DNA of 47,115 nucleotides from [Mycoplasma] falconis (GCF_006385795.1 NZ_VFSS01000005.1:1-47115); one strand, 5' to 3'. Positions 1 to 10,982 are shown, counted from the stretch's first letter. The notes: generated from the letters alone by a model not told the origin. Translations and numbers: made by a program.

Positions 1-100
1 TCCCTTTAAATTCCTTATAGACTATGAGGTTGATAGGCTGGAGGTGTAAGTACAGCAATGTATTCAGCTGACCAGTACTAATAAATTGATAGGTTTAATA
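1..100 (+). rRNA. rrl: 23S ribosomal RNA, 3' end (partial)
   Basis: The first 100 bases match the highly conserved last part of bacterial 23S rRNA: the segment running from GACTATGAGGTTGATAGGCT through GTACTAATAAATTGATAGG. Only the 3' end is in the window. The exact 3' nucleotide is estimated near position 100 by analogy with other 23S genes. No 5S rRNA gene follows before the terminator at 157-187, so 5S must be encoded elsewhere. Confidence 0.95.
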
Positions 101-132
101 GTTAATTCTATAGAAGTAATCTAAATAGACGA

Positions 133-152
133 TATTCAGTTTTCAGAGAACA
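133..152 (+). other. 3' arm of 23S rRNA processing stem
   Basis: TATTCAGTTTTCAGAGAACA is the complement of the boxA-like sequence (TGTTCTTTGAAAACTGAATA type) that precedes 23S or 16S rRNA in low-GC Gram-positive relatives. In the primary transcript the two arms flank the 23S rRNA and pair into the stalk cut by RNase III. The 5' arm would lie outside this window, so the pairing is inferred. Confidence 0.55.
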
Positions 153-156
153 AATA

Positions 157-187
157 ACTACAAGGTTAACTCCTTGTAGTTTTTATT
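157..187 (+). terminator. Rho-independent terminator of the rRNA unit
   Basis: Inverted repeat ACTACAAGG / CCTTGTAGT with a short loop, followed by TTTTTATTTATTTT. It closes the rRNA transcript. Confidence 0.85.
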
Positions 188-226
188 TATTTTGAACTTA
201 AATTAAGCTTTAAAATTAAAAATCCA

Positions 227-232
227 TATAAT
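227..232 (+). promoter_or_regulatory. -10 box of the EIIC-like gene (leaderless)
   Basis: Perfect TATAAT ending 8 nt before the ATG at 241, so transcription should start at or next to the start codon. No Shine-Dalgarno sequence is present. Confidence 0.6.
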
Positions 233-240
233 TTTTAAAT

Positions 241-1626
241 ATGAAAACAAAGCAAATAAATAACAACGAAACTAATAAAAGATTAATACCTAAAAATCGA
301 ATATTTGCTTTAATGCGTTTATTTATGACTGATGTTTTTAAAGCAGTTTTATTACCAATTGCTATTTTGACATTTTTATCTATTGTTAATGGTGTCTTAC
401 AAACTATTGTTGTTAATATTGATGAAAAAAGTAGCAGTTATTATCATTTAAATGTTGCTTGACAAGTAATACGAGAACTAATTAATTTAGTGCCTTTATT
501 TACTGCTCTTTCGATTGCTGTTGCTTTTAGTTTTAATAAGTCATTAGCGGCGATATTAACCATTATTGGATGAGCGATGATGTTAATGATACAAAGTATG
601 TTTATTTATGGTGAAACTGGTTCGTTTAGTTATTTAAATACTTCGATTAAAAACATTGAAGGAACAGAAATAATTGATACATATATGGGTTATAAAGGTT
701 TTAAACTTGCATTTGTTAGAACTAATGTTTTACTAGGTTTTTTAGTTGGGTATCTTAATGCTAAAATTGTTAATCTTATTTATTTATCAAAATCTAAACG
801 TTTATTTTTATGAATAAATAAAGTTATTTTAACTTCACTAACTATTATTGGTTTATCTATTGCTTTTGGAATTTTACATGTTAGTTTAATGATGCCACTT
901 ATTTATTTAGTGCAACAAGTCGCTACAACAGTTAATTCTAATCAAACTATGGTAAATAACAATTCTAATACCTTAGTTGCTTATATGTTGATTTTAGGAT
1001 TAAATATTTTAAATTTTGATAAAGGTTTTGAACTAATGTTTTTAGCCAAAGATACAACTTATTTTGATTTAATTTTATCAATGTTTGTAGCTCCTTTTTT
1101 AGGGATGGTTTTTATAATTAGTGCTAATAAAGGACGTCAAACTTACGCAGTAAGTATTTATGCTATATCAATTATTATTTCTTTATTATTCGGACAATAT
1201 CATAGCTTAATTATTACTTTATTTTTCCTAAGTCCATTAATGTATTTTGTAATTATTGTTTTAATTACTCCATTTATTTCTTGATTTGCTATTTTATCGG
1301 GATTAACTATTACAACTAATATGCCTAATGGAGGTTGAATTGTTTTTATTAAAGATGTTTTAATACCAACGGGTAAAGGGGTTACTGGATTTAAAGACAT
1401 TTGAACCATCTTTTGTTTTGGTATTTTAATTAGTATTATTACGTCAGTTTCTTTATACTACTACATCAAAAAAGCTTATGTTAGTGTAGTTGGTTCTGGT
1501 CTTCTTTCAAAAGAAGGGATTCAAGATATTAATAAATATCAAGATGCTTATGTGGTTTTTGATAAAAAAACTTATCAAAAAGTTTTACAAGAACATGAAA
1601 ATCTCGATAAAAATTCAACAAGTTAG
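241..1626 (+). CDS. PTS EIIC-like membrane permease, orphan
   Basis: A 461-residue polytopic membrane protein with about ten hydrophobic segments, read with several TGA Trp codons. The N-terminal stretch (FKAVLLPIAILTFLSIVNGV, about residues 34-53) and the later blocks around GFELMFL and SPLMYFVI followed by FIKDVLIPTGKG resemble the EIIC sugar-channel domain of glucose-type phosphotransferase systems. The 50-residue cytoplasmic tail could be a decayed EIIB remnant, but I see no phosphorylatable Cys motif. No EIIA, EIIB, HPr or EI gene lies nearby, so sugar transport by group translocation is unproven. The start is set by a TATAAT 8 nt upstream. It stands alone between the rRNA terminator and trmN6. 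Family assignment is moderate; substrate unknown. Confidence 0.65.
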
Positions 1627-1682
1627 CTCAAAAAGTTAACTTGTTTTTATAACTAAGATATAAAACTTTATAACGTTTAATT

Positions 1683-1688
1683 TATAAT
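1683..1688 (+). promoter_or_regulatory. -10 box of trmN6-metG (leaderless)
   Basis: TATAAT, then 7 nt, then the ATG at 1696; no Shine-Dalgarno sequence. It drives the trmN6-metG pair. Confidence 0.6.
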
Positions 1689-1695
1689 TAAACGT

Positions 1696-4033
<2,338 letters not shown>

Positions 4034-4073
4034 TATTAAAAAATATATCCAAAATATATATGACAAATCTAGA

Positions 4074-4102
4074 AAAATATACAGTGGGTATATTTTTTAT
4101 TT
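4074..4102 (+). terminator. Terminator after metG
   Basis: AAATATAC / GTATATTT hairpin with a short AGTGG loop and a TTTTTTATTT tail. Confidence 0.6.
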
Positions 4103-4139
4103 ACCCTTGTCAAAACCACTTATTTTAAGGTTATTTTGA

Positions 4140-4145
4140 TAAAAT
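4140..4145 (+). promoter_or_regulatory. -10 box of obg (leaderless)
   Basis: TAAAAT ends 8 nt before the ATG at 4154 that homology selects as the Obg start. No Shine-Dalgarno sequence. Confidence 0.5.
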
Positions 4146-4153
4146 TATTAATC

Positions 4154-5419
4154 ATGAGATTTATAGACGAAGTTAATGTATATGTACAAGCCGGAAAAGG
4201 TGGCGACGGAATAATTAGTTTTAGAAGAGAAGCTAATGTTGATAAAGGTGGACCAGACGGCGGCGATGGTGGTGATGGTGGATCTGTATATTTCCAAGGA
4301 GATACAGGTCAAAATACTTTGTTGCCATTTTATTACCAAAACAAATTAATAGCTCAAGCCGGAGAAAACGGAAAACCTAAAAACGCTTACGGAGCTAATG
4401 GACAAGATTTAATTGTTAAAGTACCATTAGGAACTATGGTTTTTAAAGATGGAAAACTAATTGCTGACGTTGTTGATGAAGGTAAATACTTAATTGCTAA
4501 AGGTGGAAAAGGAGGAAAAGGAAATCCTCGTTTTAAATCTAGTCGTAATACCGCACCTAGAATTTCTGAAAACGGAACCCCTGGTGAAAAATTTGATTTA
4601 CATTTAACTTTAAAAGTTTTAGCTGATGTTGGTTTCGTTGGTAAACCAAGCGCTGGTAAAAGTACTATTCTTTCACAAATAAGTAATGCTAAACCTAAAA
4701 TTGCTGATTATGAATTTACAACCTTAGTGCCGCAATTAGGTTTAGTTAAGTTTTATGACAAAAGCTTTGTTGTAGCCGATTTACCCGGTTTAATTGAAAA
4801 CGCACACGAAGGCAAGGGCTTAGGTATTCAATTTTTAAAACATATTGAAAGATGTAAGGTTATCGCTCATATTATTGACTTTGGCTCACCGGAAAAAAAT
4901 CCGGTTGTCGATTATCAAATTATTAATAATGAATTAAAAAGTTACAATTTATCACTTGAAAAATTAACCCAAGTAGTTATTGCTAATAAATCTGATTTAG
5001 AAGCTTTTGAAGAACATAAAAAAGCTTTCGAAGAAGCTTATCCAGATGTTAAATTAGTTGAATATTCAGCTTTATACGACAATAACATTGATCCTGTTAA
5101 AGCAGCTTTATGACATGCTTTAGAAAATGCCAAAGCTGTAATTAATCAAGAAATTGAAGAACAAGTTGTAACTATAACTTTAGATAAAAACCCAGTCGTG
5201 GTTAAAATGGTTGGCTATAACGAATGAGAAATTAGTGGAGATGATGTTTATAGAATTTATGATTTAATTCCTTTAAACTCAATCGACAACTTATGAAGAT
5301 TTAATAATAAATTAAAAGGCTTAGGAGTTTTTGAAAAATTAGTTCAAGCCGGTGTTAAAGACGGTGACACAGTCAAGATCAAAGACTATCAATTCGATTG
5401 AAATTCAGACGAATTTTAG
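4154..5419 (+). CDS. obgE: Obg family GTPase
   Basis: A 421-residue GTPase of the Obg/CgtA family, which binds the 50S ribosomal subunit and acts in its maturation and in stress signalling. Three domains are visible. The glycine-rich Obg fold is at residues 1-157, with runs such as GGPDGGDGGDGG. The G domain starts at about 158 (P-loop GKPSAGKST at 163-171, DLPGLIENA switch II, NKSD specificity motif). The OCT domain is roughly residues 340-421. The start at 4154 (MRFIDE) matches the family; an in-frame codon at 4136 would overlap the -10 box. It is monocistronic, followed by the tRNA array. Confidence 0.96.
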
Positions 5420-5520
5420 TTATCAAATTTAATACTTTTTAGGGTTTAATAAAAATTAATTTTTTTAAAATAATTATTTAATTTTATATATAATAATTAA
5501 GCATTCAAAACAAAAAAAGT

Positions 5521-5597
5521 GGAGAAGTAGCTCAGCTTGGTAGAGCACTTGACTTGGGCTCAAGCGGTCGCAGGTTCGAATCCTGTCTTCTTCACCA
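5521..5597 (+). tRNA. trnP: tRNA-Pro (anticodon TGG)
   Basis: GGAGAAG/CTTCTTC acceptor stem, anticodon stem CTTGA/TCAAG with loop CTTGGGC, T-arm GGTTCGAATCC, CCA encoded. First gene of an eight-tRNA array. An AT-rich stretch with TATAATA upstream (about 5490-5497) is a possible promoter. Confidence 0.95.
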
Positions 5598-5602
5598 TTT
5601 AT

Positions 5603-5679
5603 GGGGGGGTAGCTCACCTGGCCAGAGCGCCTGCCTTGCACGCAGGAGGTAGAGGGTTCGAGTCCCTTCCTCTCCACCA
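5603..5679 (+). tRNA. trnA: tRNA-Ala (anticodon TGC)
   Basis: All-G 5' acceptor strand (seven G) paired to CCTCTCC; anticodon stem CCTGC/GCAGG with loop CTTGCAC; CCA encoded. Starts 5 nt after tRNA-Pro. Confidence 0.95.
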
Positions 5680-5683
5680 TTAT

Positions 5684-5760
5684 GGCACTGTAGCTCAGTT
5701 GGTTAGAGCGTCCGGTTCATACCCGGAAGGTCATGAGTTCGACTCTCATCGGTGCTACCA
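5684..5760 (+). tRNA. trnM: tRNA-Met (anticodon CAT, elongator)
   Basis: Acceptor GGCACTG/CGGTGCT, anticodon stem TCCGG/CCGGA with loop TTCATAC, CCA encoded. Of the three CAT tRNAs in this array it best fits elongator Met, since the other two carry Ile2 or initiator features. Confidence 0.85.
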
Positions 5761-5786
5761 AATGAATGTAACTCAACAAGGGTATA

Positions 5787-5862
5787 GGACCCATAGCTCA
5801 ATGGTTAGAGCAACCGGCTCATAACCGGTCGGTTACAGGTTCGAGTCCTGTTGGGTCCACCA
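5787..5862 (+). tRNA. trnI: tRNA-Ile2 (anticodon CAT, lysidine-modified)
   Basis: Acceptor GGACCCA/TGGGTCC; loop CTCATAA on stem ACCGG/CCGGT. The body resembles the Bacillus tRNA-Ile(CAU), whose C34 is turned into lysidine by TilS to read AUA. The Ile2 identity is inferred by similarity. CCA encoded. Confidence 0.75.
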
Positions 5863-5863
5863 T

Positions 5864-5954
5864 GGGCAATTACCCAAGAGGCTGAAGGGAGCAGTCTTGA
5901 AAACTGCCAGGGGCTTCACGGCCCGCGGGGGTTCAAATCCCTCATTGCCCGCCA
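5864..5954 (+). tRNA. trnS: tRNA-Ser (anticodon TGA)
   Basis: 91-nt class II tRNA with a long variable arm (GGGGCTTCACGGCCC region). Acceptor GGGCAAT/ATTGCCC, anticodon stem GCAGT/ACTGC with loop CTTGAAA, CCA encoded. Confidence 0.93.
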
Positions 5955-5957
5955 TAT

Positions 5958-6033
5958 AGCGGAGTAGAGCAGTCGGCAGCTCGTTGGGCTCATAACCCAA
6001 AGGTCATTGGTTCGAATCCAATCTCCGCAACCA
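5958..6033 (+). tRNA. trnfM: Initiator tRNA-fMet (anticodon CAT)
   Basis: The anticodon stem TTGGG/CCCAA has the three consecutive G-C pairs that mark initiators. Position 1 (A) cannot pair with position 72 (A), keeping the mismatch that formylase recognises. Most bacteria have C1-A72, so A1 is unusual. CCA encoded. Confidence 0.9.
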
Positions 6034-6034
6034 C

Positions 6035-6111
6035 GGTCCAGTGGTAAAGTGGTTTAATACGCTTCCCTGTCACGGAAGAGATCGCGGGTTCAATTCCCGT
6101 CTGGACCGCCA
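6035..6111 (+). tRNA. trnD: tRNA-Asp (anticodon GTC)
   Basis: Acceptor GGTCCAG/CTGGACC, anticodon stem CTTCC/GGAAG with loop CTGTCAC, discriminator G, CCA encoded. Begins 1 nt after the fMet gene. Confidence 0.94.
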
Positions 6112-6112
6112 T

Positions 6113-6188
6113 GGCTCTGTAGCTCAGTTGGTAGAGCAACGGACTGAAGCTCCGTGTGTCGCTGGTTCGATTCCTGCCGGAGCCACCA
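6113..6188 (+). tRNA. trnF: tRNA-Phe (anticodon GAA)
   Basis: Acceptor GGCTCTG/CGGAGCC, anticodon stem ACGGA/TCCGT with loop CTGAAGC, CCA encoded. Last gene of the array. Confidence 0.94.
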
Positions 6189-6202
6189 TTTCAGAAATGA
6201 CT

Positions 6203-6224
6203 AACACCATTTGGTGTTTTTTTA
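6203..6224 (+). terminator. Terminator of the tRNA array
   Basis: AACACC-ATTT-GGTGTT hairpin followed by an uninterrupted T run. Confidence 0.85.
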
Positions 6225-6299
6225 TTATTTTTTACAATTAAATTTATTAATTGAAGATTGTTCTATTTATTATGAAATAATAAATAAACTCAATTTTGG

Positions 6300-6305
6300 T
6301 ATAAT
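6300..6305 (+). promoter_or_regulatory. -10 box of the PQ-loop gene
   Basis: TATAAT, 9 nt, then the ATG at 6315; near-leaderless, no Shine-Dalgarno sequence. Confidence 0.55.
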
Positions 6306-6314
6306 TTTGAAGTT

Positions 6315-7133
6315 ATGACAACAATACAAATATTTATTAATATTTTTGGAGCTTTTGGAGCTTTAACAACAGTTTGTTTAGGGTTTCCTCAGCTTTTAAG
6401 ACTGCGTAAAACAAAAGATTCAGGTAATGTTAAATTTTTACCATATTGAATTTTCTTTGTTGGTCTATTAGCTTGATTAGTTTATGGTGTATTTAATAAA
6501 AACGAACAAGGATGATACATTTTCTTATCAAACTTTTTATGTACACTAATTTATTCATTTACAATGTTTTATTTATATAAATACAAAAAAGATTACGATA
6601 AAAAAATGATGTGAAAACCAATTTTAGGAATAATTTTATGTGAATTGGTCGCTTTAGCAATGTTTGCTGTCTTTATTGTAACTGTATGACAAAAACTAAA
6701 ATTTGGTAAATTTTATGACAGTGCTGAACATACTAGCGTAATCCCTACATTTGATGAAACTACTGCTTTAATCATTGGTTTAATTTCTCCATCATTTACC
6801 ACTCTTGCCTTTTTACCTCAATTAATTATCAGTTTAAAGAAAAAAGATTTCAGAGGTCAAACCCCTTGAATGCCTTTAATCTTTATGATGAACAACACTT
6901 GATGAATTATTTACTTCGCGTTAACCCTTGTATCAATGAATAATATTATTAATGATCCAAATGTAGCTGAAGCAATTAGAATTCAAACAAAAGGTGGTTT
7001 AAGAGGAATTATTGGTGGTATTACTTGACAAATTGTTTCTTTAACTGTTTACGGAATTCAAACTGCCTTTATTTTTAATTTTGAAAGTAAAATGCGTAAA
7101 CAAGAAAAATTAAATCCTCAAACAATTAAATAA
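6315..7133 (+). CDS. PQ-loop repeat membrane protein (SWEET/SemiSWEET-like)
   Basis: A 272-residue membrane protein with about seven hydrophobic segments and two PQ-loop units. The first has GFPQLLRLRKTKDSGNVK near residue 25. The second has AFLPQLIISLKKKDFRGQTP near residue 170. In each, a Pro-Gln pair at a helix end is followed by a polar loop and a WxxY-type segment. Members of this superfamily transport sugars or amino acids, or act as receptors; the substrate cannot be read from sequence. Two repeats in one chain make a full SWEET-like architecture rather than a bacterial half transporter. Monocistronic, with its own promoter and a bidirectional terminator shared with the opposing gene. 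Confidence 0.75.
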
Positions 7134-7138
7134 TAAAA

Positions 7139-7160
7139 AATCTGGATTATTTCCAGATTT
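7139..7160. terminator. Bidirectional terminator between convergent genes
   Basis: AATCTGGA-TTAT-TTCCAGATT hairpin with T run on one side and A run on the other, so it works on both strands. Confidence 0.85.
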
Positions 7161-7163
7161 TAT

Positions 7164-7511
7164 TTATTCTTCTTCAAATAGCAAATTAGCTGCGTCAACG
7201 TAAGCTCTTCTTAAATTACCCTTACCTAATTCAACGCCACCAAAATATCTAATAACAAAGATAACTTTGTTTTTTAAATTCTTTCTAATCATTAAATTAT
7301 AAATTGGCATTCCGGCTACACCTTTTGGTTCTTTATCATCACTAAACCCATTAATAATTTTTCCGTCTTCTTCAATAATAAACGCATGAACTATGTGTTT
7401 AGGTCTATATTCTAATCTTAAATCTTCTCTTATTTTTTTAAATTCATCTTTACTGTGAATTTCTTTCATTATAGGGATAAATTTCGAGCGTTTGATTTCA
7501 AGAGCTTTCAT
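7164..7511 (-). CDS. yigZ: YigZ/IMPACT (UPF0029) family protein, short form
   Basis: 115 residues matching the N-terminal domain of the YigZ/IMPACT family. It has the HAFIIEEDGKIINGFSDDKEPKG block, corresponding to the family's DDGEP-G signature. This is followed by VIFVIRYFGGVELGKGNLRRAY, matching the family RYFGG-LG-GGL-RAY block. Bacterial YigZ is about 200 residues with a second C-terminal domain (DUF1949), which is absent here. The function is not firmly known in bacteria; the eukaryotic homologue regulates GCN2. The start ATG is 6 nt downstream of a minus-strand TATAAT (7518-7523), so the transcript should be leaderless. Confidence 0.85.
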   Translation of the reverse strand: MKALEIKRSKFIPIMKEIHSKDEFKKIREDLRLEYRPKHIVHAFIIEEDGKIINGFSDDKEPKGVAGMPIYNLMIRKNLKNKVIFVIRYFGGVELGKGNLRRAYVDAANLLFEEE

Positions 7512-7517
7512 TCTTGT

Positions 7518-7539
7518 ATTATATCTTATTTGTTATAAT
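7518..7539. promoter_or_regulatory. Back-to-back -10 boxes for yigZ (-) and rluD (+)
   Basis: ATTATA at 7518-7523 is TATAAT on the minus strand, 6 nt from the yigZ ATG. TATAAT at 7534-7539 is on the plus strand, 6 nt from the rluD ATG. The whole divergent control region is 34 nt. Confidence 0.7.
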
Positions 7540-7545
7540 TTTCAT

Positions 7546-8442
7546 ATGCTAAAATTAATCGCTAAATATACAGAAAGAATTGATAAATATATTGCTAATA
7601 ATTCTGAAATTACTAGAAATGATATTCAAGCTCTAATTGAAGAAGGAGCTGTTTTTGTTAATGGCATTAAAGTTAATAAAAATAAGTTTGTTGTTAATGA
7701 AAACGATGAAATTGAAGTAGTTAAATTAATTGATAAACAAACAGATGTAAAAGAGGAAAATATTGATCTTGATATCGTTTATGAATGTGATGATTATTTA
7801 ATTATTAATAAACCAAGTGGAATGGTGGTTCATCCAGCACCCGGTCATCATCAAGGCACGCTTGTCAACGCTTTAATGTATCATTTTAAAAATAATTTAA
7901 GTAATGTTAATGGACTTTTAAGAATGGGTGTCGTACACCGGATTGATAAAGATACTAGCGGATTATTAATAATTGCTAAAAATAATAAAACTCATAATTA
8001 TTTTGTTTCTTTACTTAAAAATCACGATATTAAACGAACTTATTACGCTATCGTTGATGGTATTGTCGCAAATAAACATATAAACATTGATTTACCAATT
8101 GGTAGAGATCCTAAAAACCGACAAAAATTTGCAGTTACAGAAGAAAATTCTAAAAATGCTTTTACCTCAGTTGAAGTGATTAAATACCTTAAAGTTAATA
8201 ATAAAGATAAAACCCTTGTTAAATGTAATTTAAAAACCGGTAGAACACATCAAATAAGAGTACACATGAACTACATTAAACACCCTGTATATGGTGATCC
8301 TATTTATAATAAACAAGTTGATGATTTTAATCAAAGATTACACGCCAAAGAATTAAGTTTCATCGATCCTAATGGTAAAGAAATGCATTTTGAAGTTGAC
8401 CTGCCAAAACAAATGCAACAAGAAATTGAAAATGCAGCATAA
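7546..8442 (+). CDS. rluD: RluA-family pseudouridine synthase (RluD-like)
   Basis: A 298-residue enzyme that converts uridines to pseudouridine in 23S rRNA helices. An S4 RNA-binding domain (RIDKYIAN...VFVNGIKV) covers about residues 10-60. The catalytic domain carries HRIDKDTSG at 131-139, with the nucleophile Asp134. The later LKTGRTHQIRVH motif is intact. The start at 7546 is chosen because a TATAAT lies 6 nt upstream and the S4 domain begins right after; an in-frame start at 7492 would sit inside the opposing gene. RluD is the best match; RluC-type specificity is possible. Confidence 0.92.
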   Translation: MLKLIAKYTERIDKYIANNSEITRNDIQALIEEGAVFVNGIKVNKNKFVVNENDEIEVVKLIDKQTDVKEENIDLDIVYECDDYLIINKPSGMVVHPAPGHHQGTLVNALMYHFKNNLSNVNGLLRMGVVHRIDKDTSGLLIIAKNNKTHNYFVSLLKNHDIKRTYYAIVDGIVANKHINIDLPIGRDPKNRQKFAVTEENSKNAFTSVEVIKYLKVNNKDKTLVKCNLKTGRTHQIRVHMNYIKHPVYGDPIYNKQVDDFNQRLHAKELSFIDPNGKEMHFEVDLPKQMQQEIENAA

Positions 8443-8496
8443 ATAACATAAATAAATTAAAATTTATATATTAATATTCTAAAAAAAGGAGGAATC

Positions 8497-9411
8497 ATGA
8501 ATATTGATTTAAACGAATATAGTTCACCGCAACAACTATATGATAAAAACTATAAAAAGTGAAATCCATGATTTATTGCTTTTACTGTTTTATTTGCTTT
8601 AATCGTTTTATTGCAAGTAGCTACTTTAATTTATTATGCTGCTGCAAAACAAACTTATATTGCATATTACACTAGTGCAATTAGCGAATCTAACAAAAGC
8701 TTAGCTAATCCACAAGCGAGTGCTAATAACCAGTATTTAACAAGTTTATTATTACAAACTTTTGCAACGATTTTAGGAGCAGCTGTTTTTGTATGACACG
8801 TTGTTTCTTTTGTAAGAGCAATGAATAAAAAAGATTATTCTTTATATTCATTTTGATTAGTACAAATTTATATCTTTATTATTATTTGAAATATTTTAAG
8901 CATTATTTTTGGAGGAATTAGTTATTTCTCAATACCGGCTTGAGATATAAACCAAATTTTAAAACTTGTTTATACTTTATTAGTTATTGTGGTTTATTTC
9001 GCTGTTTGATGAAGATGCGGTAAAGTTATTAAACTATTTAGAATTTTAAAATTCAACATTACTCAAAAACAAATGATGGCAAACAGTGGATTTAACGAAT
9101 TATTTAATAATTTTATGCAGCAAGCTAACGGTATGCGTCCAAGTGAAGAATTTCCGCAAACAAGTCAAAACCAAGAAGCTTCTGCAGCAGAAATGTATAA
9201 AGATGACTATAGATCTAAATTAGCTCGTTTAGACGATAAACAATTATTAGCCATGGCAGAAAAATTAAATATTTTTGGAGCTAACAGTTTTAGCCGTGAA
9301 GAATTAATAGAAAAAATAGCAGCTATTTTTGAAGAAAAAAATATTGTAACTAAGCCAGAAGAAAAATCTAAAAAACAAGATAACGAAGAAGACGATAAAG
9401 AGGTTAATTAA
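8497..9411 (+). CDS. Membrane protein with C-terminal SAP/Rho-N-like domain
   Basis: A 304-residue protein I do not recognise as a named family. It starts after a strong AAAGGAGG site. Four hydrophobic segments lie at about residues 28-50, 87-108, 120-145 and 155-175. A long cytoplasmic tail follows. Within the tail, about residues 245-290 (ARLDDKQLLAMAEKLNIFG, then SREELIEKI) has the two-helix pattern of Rho N-terminal/SAP domains, which bind nucleic acid. The tail ends in a charged EEDDKE stretch. The stop codon overlaps the start of the next gene (TAATG), so the two products are probably made together and may form a complex. Nucleic-acid binding is inference only. Confidence 0.7.
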
Positions 9412-10529
9412 TGCTTTCTTTTTTAGAAGAAACCAATTCTGCAACTACTTCAAGCGAAAAACCAGCTGCATCAACTCCTAGTCATAATTGAATAGTATTT
9501 ATTTTAATTTCCTTAGCCTTATTAGCTTTTGCTTTATACATGTCAATTAAATTTATTGTTTACTTTAAACAAAGTGCTAAAAAAACTAAAGATGTTTTAG
9601 GCAATGATTTAGTTATTAAATATGTTCAAGGATTTAAATTAAAATCATCATCAGCTTTAAACTGAATAATGATAAATATTCTTTATTTATTTTCTTTAAT
9701 TGTAGTTATTATTGGTGTGATTAAAGCAAGAGGAATAAAATCGAATAATATTAATATTTATTATGTTTTAATCGCTTTATCTATTATTGGTCTAATTGCG
9801 ACAAATACTGCTATTTTATTAATATGACATTTATCATTTAATTATCCTCAATATAAACATGGTAAAAAAGATATTGATTTAGAACTTAAATCTTTACACG
9901 AAAATATTCATGATGAATTAAGTTTAGAATATCCTGCTGAAATTAAAATTGATGTCAAAAAAATGGAAGCTAATAATCCATTATTACCAAGAGTTTTAGC
10001 TAACTTTATTAGTTTTTATAACAAAATGGAAACTAAAAATAATTGACAACAATACTTAGAATTTTTAAATCAACAATTTAAAATTAAATTCTTTAATGAA
10101 TCATTAGCTTTTATTGAAAATGAGCAAAGAAAAGAACAAGAAATTTTAGGTTCAGACGAAAGCACTTATAAAGTAAACAAAAATTCAAGCCAAATTGAAA
10201 AAGAAGTAGCTTGAATGGAACATATGGATAAAAAAGTGTCAATTATTAAAGAAACCCAAAATTTTGAAAAAATGAATAAAAAAGAATTTGATAAAAAATA
10301 TGAAGAATATTTATATACAGTTAGATCTCAAGATCCAATGTATCAACAAATTCAAAAAAATTCATGATTAACTTATCGTGATAACGATATTGAAGATTTG
10401 TTTTACAATCCTAACTCTGTAGTTGTTTATAGTTTAAATAACGGTCAAGATGTTAAAGAAAAATCACTTAATGAATTCTTAAACGAATATAAACATTATT
10501 TAAAAGCTAAATTTTTAAGTGATAAATAA
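9411..10529 (+). CDS. Membrane protein of unknown function, coupled to the preceding gene
   Basis: 372 residues. Three hydrophobic segments lie at about 27-50, 80-102 and 117-140; the rest is a charged, largely helical cytoplasmic region of about 220 residues rich in Glu, Lys and Gln. I see no enzyme motif. The start ATG overlaps the upstream stop (TAATG), indicating translational coupling to the SAP-like membrane protein. A terminator follows directly. It has the look of a mycoplasma-specific conserved hypothetical. Confidence 0.7.
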
Positions 10530-10536
10530 TAATTTC

Positions 10537-10568
10537 AACTAGAACTTAGATTTAAGTTCTAGTTTTAA
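10537..10568 (+). terminator. Terminator after the membrane-protein pair
   Basis: AACTAGAACTT / AAGTTCTAGTT, an 11-bp stem, followed by TTAATTT. Confidence 0.8.
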
Positions 10569-10582
10569 TTTATAAAAGATAA

Positions 10583-10608
10583 ATAAAAAAAGAGCGATTA
10601 AGCTCTTT
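10583..10608 (-). terminator. Terminator of the minus-strand tRNA pair
   Basis: On the minus strand AAAGAGC-TTAATC-GCTCTTT is followed by TTTTTATTTATC. Confidence 0.8.
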
Positions 10609-10625
10609 ATTAACACAAAGTGATA

Positions 10626-10710
10626 TGGTGCGCGAGGAGGGACTTGAACCCTCACGCCGTAAAGCATTAGTGCCTAAAACTAACGTGTCTGCCAATTTCA
10701 CCACTCGCGC
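10626..10710 (-). tRNA. trnL: tRNA-Leu (anticodon TAG)
   Basis: 85-nt class II tRNA. Acceptor GCGCGAG/CTCGCGC, anticodon stem TTAGT/ACTAA with loop TTTAGGC, long variable arm, CCA encoded. Confidence 0.94.
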
Positions 10711-10715
10711 GTTTA

Positions 10716-10791
10716 TGGTGCCGTTTATAGGACTTGAACCTACGACCTACTGATTACAAGTCAGTTGCTCTGCCAACTGAGCTAAAACGGC
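10716..10791 (-). tRNA. trnT: tRNA-Thr (anticodon TGT)
   Basis: Acceptor GCCGTTT/AAACGGC, anticodon stem ACTGA/TCAGT with loop CTTGTAA, CCA encoded. Co-transcribed upstream of tRNA-Leu. Confidence 0.95.
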
Positions 10792-10810
10792 TTGTTTTTT
10801 GTGCTTAATT

Positions 10811-10816
10811 ATTATA
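10811..10816 (-). promoter_or_regulatory. -10 box of the tRNA-Thr/Leu pair
   Basis: ATTATA on the plus strand is TATAAT on the minus strand, about 19 nt upstream of tRNA-Thr. The rest of 10817-10982 is AT-rich spacer with no other feature I can support; it must also hold the promoter of the lipoprotein gene. Confidence 0.5.
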
Positions 10817-10982
10817 TATAAAATTTTTCTTATTTTTTATATTTTTCCATATTTTAATATTTTGTTTAAAGTCATTTATCTTAAAATTTAATATAAAAAT
10901 GTAAAGCTATTCTCTATGTTTTATAAATTTAAAATTTAGTATTTATAATATTTATAAAATTATTAAAAATAAAGAGGTTTTA

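Noticed and set aside
101..240. 5S rRNA gene after the 23S rRNA
   Set aside because: The 140 bases hold only a processing arm, a terminator and a promoter; there is no 5S-like sequence of about 110 nt.
5537..6241. Open frames across the tRNA array on both strands
   Set aside because: They lie entirely within eight well-folded tRNA genes, and their translations are tRNA sequence read as protein.
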